A stretch of DNA of 6,943 nt from Opitutales bacterium (GCA_021772595.1 JAJFLS010000606.1:1-6943), one strand, 5' to 3'. Positions 1-6,131 are shown, counted from the stretch's first letter. The notes: generated by a model from the letters alone, not told the origin. Numbers and translations: made by a program.

Positions 1-2
1 CA

Positions 3-113
3 ATTGAATTGCCGATCAACGATGCGCTTCAAGCCAGCAGGCGCTTGGCGAACCTAGGTTGCTTATCGAATTTCCAAATCGATTACGAATCGCCGCCTAA
101 GGCAGGTTTCTAA
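3..113 (+). CDS. C-terminal tail of an unrecognised protein, cut by the left window edge
   Basis: An open frame enters from the left edge and ends at a TAA at 111-113, giving 36 visible residues that begin IELPINDALQASRRLANLG. The mixed polar and hydrophobic composition looks like real protein rather than noise, but I recognise no family. It lies in the same frame as the epimerase relic further right, separated from it by this stop and by two more at about 168 and 195. It may therefore be either the end of an independent upstream gene or a decayed piece of the same epimerase. No motif separates these possibilities, so confidence is low. Confidence 0.25.
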   Translation: MELPINDALQASRRLANLGCLSNFQIDYESPPKAGF

Positions 114-197
114 CAATGGCCGCGTGGCTATCGCCTTCTAGAGTCCATCGACTTTGGACGATGGGTTTGAAGACGCCCTAACACTCTATACTTATGA

Positions 198-770
198 AAA
201 TACTACCGATTTCCCGGCTTCGCAAAACGCTTTGGCGAGAGCCGGAGCAAATGGGTAATGGAGCGAGGCCAAGCGAACTTCAAGTTCACTCACGGCTATG
301 TAGAGGACGTCGTCAAAGCAATCGCTCTCGCTGCAATTCATAAAAAAGGTCGAAACGAGATTTTCAACATTGGCGAATTGGAGACGCCAACTTATCAAGA
401 ACGCTACCAGCAAATTGCTCAAGCATTCGATTTCGACCTAGAGATTTTCGAAGCGAATCGAACGGACATCACTTCGTTCAAAGAGGCTTACAACTACAAT
501 CTCGATCAGCATTGGATCCGAGATCCGAATAAGGTCAGAGAACGTCTCGGTTTTCGAGAAAGCTTCAGCCTAGAAGACGCCTAACGGAAAACCATCGAAT
601 GGGAGCTTGAAAACCCACCGGATTCGATCAATCCCGATGAGTTCAATTATGACTCCGAGGATGAATACATTAAGTTTGGTTCAAAATCAGTGTCCGACAA
701 TCTGACTTCAGGCGGTCCTGATTCTTTCTGCTTCAGATATATCGGCTTCCCTATCAGGGGCGGACTCTAA
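198..770 (+). pseudogene. Relic of an NAD-dependent epimerase/dehydratase (C-terminal half, in-frame stop)
   Basis: The readable part has the C-terminal half of an extended short-chain dehydrogenase (NAD-dependent epimerase/dehydratase). There is a FKFTHGYVEDVVKAIALA stretch (from about 276), a family signature following the active-site half, then NEIFNIGE, and then DPNKVRERLGF, the typical Asp-x-x-(K/R)-(V/I)-R-x-x-LG(F/Y) element. The longest frame starts at ATG 258 and stops at TAA 582-584. The same frame then resumes directly with RKTIEWELENPP and INPDEFNYDSEDEYI, which is the family's normal ending, so the TAA is a lesion and not the true terminus. The N-terminal Rossmann fold with its Gly-rich NAD motif and the Tyr-x-x-x-Lys catalytic pair is absent, and the upstream frame has a stop at 195. 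A sugar-nucleotide or related substrate is the family norm, but the substrate cannot be assigned here. After the homologous part the frame stays open to 770, overlapping the 3' end of the facing NHL gene. Confidence 0.75.
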
Positions 771-1809
771 CGTACTTTTTCAGCTTTCGAGGACCGGGCT
801 CGCCGCCGTAGAGATTGCCGTATTTGTCCGCCGCGACAAACTCCGCTCCGTTGGTCCGCTTGTTGCGGGGGTCGCCGGTAGGCAACATGATGAAGTAATG
901 AACCCAACCAAGATGGGCGTCCCCAATTCGAATTCCCATTTCCCAGCCAGGATTCTGGATATTGTCGGATTCCGAATCCGAAACGTAGATAGTGTCGTTA
1001 TCGTCGAAAAATACACCGCTCGGTTTTCCGAACTGAGTCCACTGGGCGATAAAATTTCCTTCCTGATCGAAAATCTGCAACCGGTTGTTGCCCCGATCAG
1101 CCACGAAGAGTCGGCCACGCTTATCGATCGCCAATCCGTGCAGCGACTTAAATTCGCCCGGCCCAAAACCCGTTCTGCCCCACGATTTGATGAAAGTCCC
1201 GTCGCTGGAGTACTTCATTACGCGGTTGTTGGTGTCTTGGCCATGTCCATCGGCAATGAAGATGTCCCCATTGTCGGTGATCACCACGTCGGCGGGCGAA
1301 TTGAACTCATAATCGTCCGTTCCCGGAACCCCAGGAGAGCCCAATGTCATTAACACTTCGCCTTCAGAGCTGAACTTAAAGACCTGATGTCCTCGCGGAT
1401 CCCCCTTCGGTATACGATCGTCGGAAACGGCCTCCGTCACCCACACGTTGCCGTCTTTGTCGACATCGATGCCATGCGGCCAGATGAACATCCCGCTACC
1501 GAAACTTTGCACGACATTGCCCTCCTGGTCGAATTTGAGAATCGGATCCAGATCCGACCCAAGGCACTCGTTGCCGAAGCGGCCAGGCTCGGCGGCATCG
1601 CATCGTATGACCGCCCAGATATGTTCCCCGTCTGGATCGATCGTCACCTTGCCAACCGCCCCCATAGTTCTTCCATTCGGTAGCTTGGCCCAATTTTCCA
1701 CTTCTCGATAGGGATTCGGGTAGGGCTGGGCTAGGGCCAGAGTTCCTGTGAACAGCAAGAATATCAGAATTATTTCATGCTTATGATATCGAATTGGCAA
1801 GTGGGGCAT
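754..1809 (-). CDS. Secreted NHL-repeat six-bladed beta-propeller protein
   Basis: This is a complete 351-residue frame, ATG at 1809-1807. Residues 11-27 form a hydrophobic signal segment ending ALA before QPYP, so export to the periplasm or outside is likely. The mature part carries repeated NHL-type blades: ILKFDQEGNVVQSFG (about 90), WPHGIDVDKDGNVWVTEA (110), QVFKFSSEGEVLMTLG (142), SPADVVITDNGDIFIADG (171), LHGLAIDKRGRLFVADRGNNRLQIFDQEG starting at 223, and PSGVFFDDNDTIYVSDSESDN starting at 263. This is the classic hydrophobic-D-x-x-G-x-(I/L)-(F/Y)-V-(A/S)-D pattern of a six-bladed propeller. The fold resembles the peptidyl-alpha-hydroxyglycine amidating lyase (PAL) family, and similar bacterial proteins carry that label, but I cannot confirm lyase residues by eye; a binding or scaffold role is equally possible. 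Two cysteines (70 and 82) sit in a loop and could pair. I see no clear Shine-Dalgarno. It is transcribed away from the Nramp-like gene and toward the epimerase relic. Confidence 0.88.
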   Translation of the reverse strand: MPHLPIRYHKHEIILIFLLFTGTLALAQPYPNPYREVENWAKLPNGRTMGAVGKVTIDPDGEHIWAVIRCDAAEPGRFGNECLGSDLDPILKFDQEGNVVQSFGSGMFIWPHGIDVDKDGNVWVTEAVSDDRIPKGDPRGHQVFKFSSEGEVLMTLGSPGVPGTDDYEFNSPADVVITDNGDIFIADGHGQDTNNRVMKYSSDGTFIKSWGRTGFGPGEFKSLHGLAIDKRGRLFVADRGNNRLQIFDQEGNFIAQWTQFGKPSGVFFDDNDTIYVSDSESDNIQNPGWEMGIRIGDAHLGWVHYFIMLPTGDPRNKRTNGAEFVAADKYGNLYGGEPGPRKLKKYVRVRP

Positions 1810-2066
1810 AGGAAATCAGTTAGCGGAATAACGCCTCCAAGGCAAGCCATCAACCGCGCCCGCCTTTCATCATCGCTGAAACGCCCGTAGTTGATAATTG
1901 AGCACTATCCTTTTGGGCTGGCGTTGAAAGCCATTTAAATGACATTGATATTTGACCACTGGCTCCCTCCAAGACACGCTCGTGGATCGAGCAGATCCTC
2001 TGGTACGCATCGACTTTTACCCTTGCCCCTTAATTCCCTTGTCAGAGCCGCTTTCACCTTATCCCT
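1810..2066. other. Divergent intergenic region between the NHL gene and the Nramp-like gene
   Basis: Both flanking genes are transcribed outward, so promoters for each must lie in this stretch of about 257 bases. I see no convincing gene and no strong Shine-Dalgarno before either start. The only promoter-like pair I can point to is the one at 1924-1952, reading toward the transporter. Confidence 0.6.
1924..1952 (+). promoter_or_regulatory. Possible sigma-70-like promoter for the Nramp-like gene
   Basis: TTGAAA at 1924-1929 (five of six bases of the -35 consensus) is followed after exactly 17 bases by GATATT at 1947-1952 (four of six of the -10 consensus). It would give a leader of roughly 105 bases before the ATG at 2067. 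The match is modest, and the assignment rests only on consensus and spacing. Confidence 0.25.
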
Positions 2067-3401
2067 ATGGCCTCGATTGAAAACACCGCAAGCCCCGCAT
2101 CAGGAGAAGCCCCATCTGCGAAGGCGCCTGAGATACCCAAGAGTTTCTGGCAGTACATTCGCTCATTTGGTCCCGGCTTCGTTGCGGTGCTCACTTGGCT
2201 TGGCGCAGGAGACATCGTCGCTTCCGGGGTGGCGGGCGGCAACTATGGCTACGCGCTGGCATGGGCCATGGTTCTTGCGGTGGTAGTCCGCTATGCGTTC
2301 GTATCAATGATTGCCCGCTACCAGCTATGCAATCCGAGAGGCGAGGGAGTACTCGATGGGCTATATCGTTTCAGTAAATTCTATGGACCGTTTCTTTTCA
2401 TTGGCGCTTTGGTTTGGGGACATTTGAGCGTCACTTTCATGCTTGCCGGGGTTGGAGAAATATCCGTTCTGATATTCGGAGTCGGCAGCAACTACATCTG
2501 GCAGATTCTTTGCGTGGCGATTGTAGTCCTGATAGTATTCAAGCCTATATACAATCGGGCTGAAATGATTTTCAAGGCGATGCTTGCCCTCTTGGCGGCT
2601 TCTCTGCTCGGTTGCGCTGCATGGGTTGGCTTTGAGCCTCTGGCGCTTGCGAAAGCCGTATTCGCTTTTGAAATACCGGAAGACGAAGGTCCGTATGGAG
2701 CCCTGATAGTGTCTCTCGGGATGATCGGCGCGGTTGGGGGATCGATGATGAATCTCGCGTATCCCTATTTTCTGGAGCAAAAGGGTTGGAAAGGACCAGA
2801 GTACCGCAAGGTGCAACGCTACGACTTTATCTTGGCGATTATTGTGATGGTGATCTTCAATCTAGCCGTATGGACTTTAGGCGCGGAGCTGGTTTATGGA
2901 ACCGGTGGAACGATCGAGTCCATAAATGATATGGCGGTGTTGCTCGGAGGGGTTCTTGGCGAGCCAGGCAGGGTGATGTTTCTTCTCGGTGTGTTCGCTG
3001 CGGTATTCACCTCTATTGTCGGCGCGGGGCTCGGACTCGCATACTTGGGGAGCCATGCCTGGTACCGCTGGCGATCCAAGGGCCACGAGGAGCTAGGGAT
3101 CGACTTCGGTGGAAGCAAGGCATACCGCTACCTTACGCTCTGGATTATCGTATCGCCCTTGATTTGGGGAGGAAGAGCCGAATTCGTTTCCCTGACTCTT
3201 ATCGGCAACACATTTTCGTTGGTTCTGGTACCGGCCCTCGCGGGAGGCCTCTGGTGGATCACAGCGCGAACGGAATTCATAGGCAGCGAGCACAAGAATC
3301 GGTGGTGGGAGAACGTCTTTATGGGTTTCGTTTTCGTTCTGGCCTTGTATGGCATGGTCGAGGCGGCCAAATCGATATACGAGCAGCTCGGCGGATATTA
3401 G
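2067..3401 (+). CDS. Divergent Nramp-superfamily membrane transporter (GAGD type)
   Basis: This is a 444-residue polytopic membrane protein with a polar N-terminal tail (residues 1-25) and about eleven hydrophobic segments, the size and layout of the Nramp (natural resistance-associated macrophage protein) transporter family. The first helix reads GPGFVAVLTWLGAGDIVASG (about 35-54), followed by GGNYGYALAWAMVLAVVVRY, a recognisable Nramp opening. The canonical Asp-Pro-Gly-Asn metal motif of helix 1 is replaced by GAGD (46-49). In helix 6 the usual Met-Pro-His element is replaced by GAVGGSMMNLAYPYF (221-235). It therefore belongs to the atypical branch often labelled 'Nramp family divalent metal transporter', whose substrate is not safely manganese or iron; Mg2+ or a non-metal substrate is possible. 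Other family-like pieces include NPRGEGVLDGLYRF after helix 2 and SMIARYQL. The ATG at 2067 is the only good start; no Shine-Dalgarno is evident. It stands alone, with no regulator or partner next to it. Confidence 0.85.
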   Translation: MASIENTASPASGEAPSAKAPEIPKSFWQYIRSFGPGFVAVLTWLGAGDIVASGVAGGNYGYALAWAMVLAVVVRYAFVSMIARYQLCNPRGEGVLDGLYRFSKFYGPFLFIGALVWGHLSVTFMLAGVGEISVLIFGVGSNYIWQILCVAIVVLIVFKPIYNRAEMIFKAMLALLAASLLGCAAWVGFEPLALAKAVFAFEIPEDEGPYGALIVSLGMIGAVGGSMMNLAYPYFLEQKGWKGPEYRKVQRYDFILAIIVMVIFNLAVWTLGAELVYGTGGTIESINDMAVLLGGVLGEPGRVMFLLGVFAAVFTSIVGAGLGLAYLGSHAWYRWRSKGHEELGIDFGGSKAYRYLTLWIIVSPLIWGGRAEFVSLTLIGNTFSLVLVPALAGGLWWITARTEFIGSEHKNRWWENVFMGFVFVLALYGMVEAAKSIYEQLGGY

Positions 3402-3720
3402 CGACCAGGAGACTCAATTAAACCCACAGTGATTAAAACAATAAGAGTTTTCATTTTAGTAAGGTATGATATTTTCATGGTCGCCTCCAACAGCACGAAT
3501 GGCACGGAAAAACTGGTTTCCAACAATCGGATCTAATTATGTGAAGGGATAGCAAGTAATTGCATGCGTTAAAAATCAGTTTCGGTCTCTTGCAGAACAA
3601 GTTATTGTGTCATCAATGACGTAATCCGGGATTTTAGGTGTTTACGCTATGACGCTCTTTTCTGGTTTTTGGTGTGATGGCTCAATGATAGCGTTTTATG
3701 CCGAGAGTAGTTAAGATGAC
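3402..3720. other. Intergenic stretch between the transporter and the insertion sequence
   Basis: These 319 bases hold no credible gene on either strand. It is more AT-rich than its surroundings. An AT-only pairing (AAAAC at 3435-3439 with GTTTT at 3447-3451) just after the transporter is too weak to call a terminator. A 7-bp inverted repeat, ACGCTAT at 3644-3650 and ATAGCGT at 3688-3694, brackets 37 bases and is the only clear structure. Confidence 0.5.
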
Positions 3721-3726
3721 ATGGGA

Positions 3727-3740
3727 GTTGCCAGGCGGGT
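3727..3740 (+). repeat. Left subterminal inverted repeat of the IS110-family element
   Basis: GTTGCCAGGCGGGT pairs in inverted orientation with the right-end copy at 5200-5213, 11 of 14 positions matching and all mismatches being transitions. Its inner half overlaps a perfect hairpin (3736-3750). Confidence 0.6.
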
Positions 3741-3750
3741 CTAGGACCCG
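3736..3750. other. Perfect 6-bp hairpin just upstream of the transposase start
   Basis: CGGGTC, a TAG loop, then GACCCG: a perfect six-base stem with a three-base loop ending 14 bases before the transposase ATG. In a transcript it would lie in the 5' leader; in DNA it overlaps the left inverted repeat. It could limit transposase translation from outside promoters or be part of the end recognised by the transposase; neither is shown. Confidence 0.5.
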
Positions 3751-3764
3751 AGAACTGACAATGT

Positions 3765-4900
3765 ATGAAAAACACCCCCACATCATCGAAGAAGACTGTT
3801 AAGAAAACCGCCGAGGTTATCAAGCTTGGGCTTGATATCCACGCCAATAAGTACGTCGTCGCTCGACAGATTGACGGCTCCGCCTCGCAATCGCCCCAGC
3901 GTTTCACAGCCGAAGGCTTCCTGCTTTCGCCCAGAAGCAGACGCGGCTGGGCAGGAAAGTATATTGCTGCTACGAGGCCGGCTGCTTCGGCTATTGGCTC
4001 CATCGCAAGCTGGAGGGAATGGGGATAACCAACTATGTCGTGCGTCCTCGCAACTGGGACGAATACGGGCAGAAGGTGAAGACCGACAATCGCGACGCCA
4101 AGGCGCTGCTCAACAATCTGGACCGCTACGTGGCCGGGAACAGAAAGGCTCTGGCTATAGTGCGAGTGCCTACTCCCGGGCAGGAGCGGATCCGCAGCGT
4201 GAGCCGCCAGCGCGACAGCCTGGGCAAGGAGCGGAAACGGCTCGAAGCGCAAGGAAGCAGCAGCGCCCGGTATTATGGATACAGCCTTCCCTTGCATTGG
4301 TGGAAGCCCAAGAGCTTCGAGGCGCAGCGCGAGGAGTTGCCCGGGCACTTGTTCTCGCTGCTGGAGGTTTGGCAGAAGCTGCTCGTGACGATCGACGCCA
4401 CGCTTTCCGAGGCCACTGCGGCGGTGGAGTTTTCCGGAGCGCGTCTGCTGCCTGTGGGCCTGGGAGCGCTGACCGCCGCCTGCCTGGACAACGAGATCTG
4501 CGACTGGAACCGCTTCGGCAATCGCCGCGAAGTGGCCAGCTTCTCGGGACTGTGCCCGAAGGAGGACTCCAGCGGCGGACGGCATATGTAGGGCAGCATC
4601 ACGAAGCACGGAAACACGAAGGTGCGCCACCTGCTGCTGGAGGCAGTCTGGCGAATGCTCCAGTTCCAGGACCAATACAAGGCGGTCGTCTACTGGAAGG
4701 ATCGAATCGCGGACGGACCCGCGATGACGAAGGCGTGCAAGAAGAAGATCGCGGTGGCGATCGCGCGGCAGTTCCTTGTAGACTGGTGGCGGATACAAAC
4801 CGGTAGGATGACGCCCGAGAAAGTGGGGCTGAAGATGGCTCTTCCCCAGTCGCCATCCTTGAGCACATGGCGAACCGCGCAACGAAAGGCAGGCTCCTGA
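3765..4900 (+). pseudogene. IS110-family transposase, broken by a frameshift and an amber stop
   Basis: Joined across its lesions the product is about 378 residues, normal for the family. The N-terminal RuvC-like DEDD domain begins at KLGLDIHANKYVVARQIDG with its first Asp at residue 24. The frame then breaks near 3920-3932, after FTAEGFL. Homology continues one base back in another frame with QKQTRLGRKVYCCYEAGCFG (containing the Glu), GITNYVVRPRNWDEYGQKVK, TDNRDAKALLNNLDRYVAGN and a basic, probably helical middle section. The C-terminal Tnp20 domain with its serine region runs CDWNRFGNRREVASFSGLCP and KEDSSGGRHM. There a TAG at 4589-4591 replaces what is normally a Gln codon, as in RRFQGSI of relatives, and the frame resumes with GSITKHGNTKVRHLLLEAVWR to FLVDWWRIQTGRMTPE and the TGA at 4898-4900. 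A single-base deletion and a C-to-T change explain both lesions. The ATG at 3765 fits the family start; the 411-residue minus-strand frame over it is a shadow. Confidence 0.88.
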
Positions 4901-5035
4901 ACGCGAACTGCAAATCGTAGACGAACGAATTTATGGAGCGGAGGGTCGCCCGCGCTGACCCCTGGGCCTTTTGATGGCCCGACTTAAAGATTGGGCGGCT
5001 CTTGCTCCTTCAGCCCTGATTGGATAGATCACCAT

Positions 5036-5060
5036 GTACTTCGCGACCGAGCGAACGTAC
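5036..5060. other. Nine-base-pair stem-loop with one bulge
   Basis: GTACTTCGC (5036-5044) pairs with GCGAA (5051-5055) and GTAC (5057-5060), with a single bulged C at 5056 and a GACCGA loop. It is the best hairpin in the window and the likely core of the structured non-coding end. Confidence 0.6.
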
Positions 5061-5134
5061 GGATAGCAGGTTAAGCGCGGCTGGGAAGCCGACCGCTTCG
5101 GCGAAGGAGACGTTGCGTATCGCGAAAACCGACT

Positions 5135-5149
5135 GGAGGCGGCGCCTCC
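5135..5149. other. Perfect 6-bp GC-rich hairpin near the right end of the insertion sequence
   Basis: GGAGGC, GGC loop, GCCTCC. Geometry (6-3-6) equals that of the hairpin at the left end (3736-3750) although the sequences differ. It could close the guide RNA; there is no T-tract after it, so it is not a typical intrinsic terminator. Confidence 0.45.
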
Positions 5150-5199
5150 GAAACCAACGCAAACAAGAATGACTTAGTATATATTGGATTTAAAAACAT

Positions 5200-5213
5200 A
5201 CCTGCTTGACAAC
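5200..5213 (-). repeat. Right subterminal inverted repeat of the IS110-family element
   Basis: Read on the minus strand it is GTTGTCAAGCAGGT, matching the left repeat at 11 of 14 positions. The sequence just outside (TCCCAT at 5217-5222) mirrors ATGGGA at the left end. Confidence 0.6.
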
Positions 5214-5222
5214 TTTTCCCAT

Positions 5223-5495
5223 AGCAGGGTTCAGTCCCTCGGACCGATCATACATAGTCTCTTGGTCTAGTCGTGCAATGGGTTATTTTCATCCCTTGCT
5301 CAATCCCGTCTTCTTTAGCAACTAGTGATTGTGCTATTAATGACACAGCTTGCTTCATAGGATGGCTCTTTGATGAGATATAGTGCCGCAATTGGTTGAG
5401 CCCCGGAGAGTGCGCCTGCGAATGCCGACATATAGAAACCCTCCATTCGATTCGACTGACCAATCGGCCCGTTAGTAGCTTTTTGTCTACTCCAG
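5223..5495. other. Flank between the insertion sequence and the DUF1326 gene
   Basis: No gene is supported here. A minus-strand frame of 71 residues (5248-5463) has no recognisable motif and no ribosome site. The stretch holds the left copy of the 36-bp repeat (5233-5268) and a weak AGTAG/CTACT pairing (5474-5491) just after the DUF1326 stop, which lacks a U-tract and is not a convincing terminator. Confidence 0.45.
5233..5268 (+). repeat. 36-bp imperfect direct repeat, copy 1
   Basis: It matches 6415-6450 in the same orientation at 30 of 36 positions without gaps; the shared core includes CCGATCAT, CATAGTC and CTTG. The similarity begins abruptly about ten bases to the right of the predicted insertion sequence end. 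Confidence 0.65.
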
Positions 5496-6101
5496 CTATT
5501 CGCCGCTGATAATCCTGCTGGACGTAAAGCCATTAGTGTCGCTGAAAGCGAACTTTGCTTGGTCGCTCTCGTGCTTGTGGGTGATCGACCTGTATTGCTC
5601 GTAGCCGGTGTGTTTGGGGTGGTTCTCAATGCGAATGGGTGTTCCATCTGCTCCGGCAACTATTTCAATCTCCGCCGACGAGTTCGTTGTTCCGTAGGCG
5701 ATCCTGGAACCGGTCTTCTTTAAGTGCACTGGTCCCTGCTCAAAGCTGACAATCTCCCCACCGCGCGTTGATATTCCTATCTCGAATACCTTACGCGCCG
5801 CCTCAATTTGCTTTTGAGTGGCATTTTCGGAAACCGTACATCTATCCCAACCGCCCATCTTGAAGGCCCAATGGATATTAACGCCCGTGAGATCGACGCC
5901 ATTATATGATCCTTCTTTGAACTGGATGATCGCCTGGCCCAAGCATTCGCGGTTGTTGGGTTCACCTCCGAAGAGACATTGACAGATCACCTTGCAATTG
6001 CAGGTTTCGGCGTAATCGATCTTCACCGACCATTCCCCGGCAGATAAAGAAGTGATAGCGAAAAGTACAATTCCAAGGATCGGGACAGTGACGTTGTTCA
6101 T
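5496..6101 (-). CDS. Exported DUF1326 family protein with a CxC-x3-CxC motif
   Basis: From ATG 6101-6099 the product is 201 residues. Residues 1-21 are a signal peptide (hydrophobic VPILGIVLFAITSLSA, cut before GEW). The mature start WSVKIDYAETCNCKVICQCLFG carries the DUF1326 signature: Cys 34, 36, 40 and 42, with a further Cys at 53 and one at 88. FKEGSYNGVDLTGVNIHWAF follows, also a family element. DUF1326 has no established biochemical role; the clustered cysteines suggest metal binding or redox chemistry, which is inference. The frame is open upstream to a TTG at 6146, but that would place the start before the -10 box at 6132-6137 and leave the signal peptide internal, so the ATG is preferred. 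I see no Shine-Dalgarno. The DUF2182 membrane protein that often accompanies this family is not next to it; the gene stands alone between two repeats. Confidence 0.85.
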   Translation of the reverse strand: MNNVTVPILGIVLFAITSLSAGEWSVKIDYAETCNCKVICQCLFGGEPNNRECLGQAIIQFKEGSYNGVDLTGVNIHWAFKMGGWDRCTVSENATQKQIEAARKVFEIGISTRGGEIVSFEQGPVHLKKTGSRIAYGTTNSSAEIEIVAGADGTPIRIENHPKHTGYEQYRSITHKHESDQAKFAFSDTNGFTSSRIISGE

Positions 6102-6131
6102 GTCATTTTGGGAGGTTGGACCAGATTTGAT

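Larger units (their letters stand above)
4901..5199 (+). ncRNA. Candidate guide (seeker/bridge) RNA region in the right non-coding end of the insertion sequence
   Basis: No gene fits here, but the stretch is full of stems. GGGTC/GACCC at 4943-4961 has a 9-base loop. GGGCC/GGCCC at 4964-4980 has a 7-base loop. GGGC/GCCC spans 4993-5016. A 9-bp stem at 5036-5060 (GTACTTCGC with GCGAA-C-GTAC, one bulged C, 6-base loop) is the strongest. CGGCT/AGCCG at 5078-5091 has a GGGA loop, and GGAGGC/GCCTCC at 5135-5149 a 3-base loop. In IS1111-group elements the RNA that chooses donor and target sites is encoded between the transposase stop and the right end, exactly this position. The RNA, its ends and its strand are inferred from position and structure; no family model was run. 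It could instead be DNA structure recognised by the transposase. Confidence 0.5.
3721..5222 (+). mobile_element. IS110-family insertion sequence, IS1111-like arrangement, inactive
   Basis: The element of about 1.5 kb is delimited by an imperfect inverted repeat of 14 bp near each end (3727-3740 and 5200-5213, 11 of 14 paired; all three differences are transitions). Outside each is a further matching ATGGGA / TCCCAT at 3721-3726 and 5217-5222, offset by three bases. Inside are a single IS110-type transposase gene (3765-4900) starting 24 bases from the left repeat, and about 300 non-coding bases between its stop and the right repeat. A short left end, a long right end and subterminal inverted repeats are the pattern described for the IS1111 group, as opposed to classic IS110 elements, whose long non-coding end is upstream. 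The exact outer boundaries are inferred from the repeats; IS110-family elements often make no target duplication, so none is expected. The transposase is broken, so the copy should not move by itself. Confidence 0.7.

Noticed and set aside
898..1353. 151-residue plus-strand frame inside the NHL gene
   Set aside because: Antisense to a complete gene with repeat structure and a signal peptide.
1939..2286. 115-residue plus-strand frame overlapping the start of the transporter
   Set aside because: It overlaps the transporter in another frame and has no family features; Arg/Ser/Leu-rich composition suggests noise.
2361..2816. 151-residue minus-strand frame inside the transporter gene
   Set aside because: Antisense shadow of a strongly supported membrane protein, with no motif of its own.
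3435..3451. Possible terminator after the transporter
   Set aside because: The stem is five bases, almost all A-T, with no following T-run.
3920..3932. Programmed frameshift in the transposase
   Set aside because: IS110-family transposases are normally made from one frame, no slippery heptamer is present, and a second unrelated stop lies downstream, so simple decay explains it better.
3826..4806. 326-residue plus-strand frame inside the transposase
   Set aside because: It is a third frame of the same gene; the real homology switches between the other two plus frames, and this one gives Arg/Gly-rich nonsense.
3647..4882. 411-residue open frame on the minus strand across the insertion sequence
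   Set aside because: It lies antisense to the clearly homologous transposase; the GC-rich coding strand keeps the opposite frame open. Its protein is low in recognisable motifs and rich in Arg, His, Leu and Ala.
5315..5659. 114-residue minus-strand frame overlapping the 3' end of the DUF1326 gene
   Set aside because: Most of it is a shifted reading of the DUF1326 gene; the remainder has no motif.
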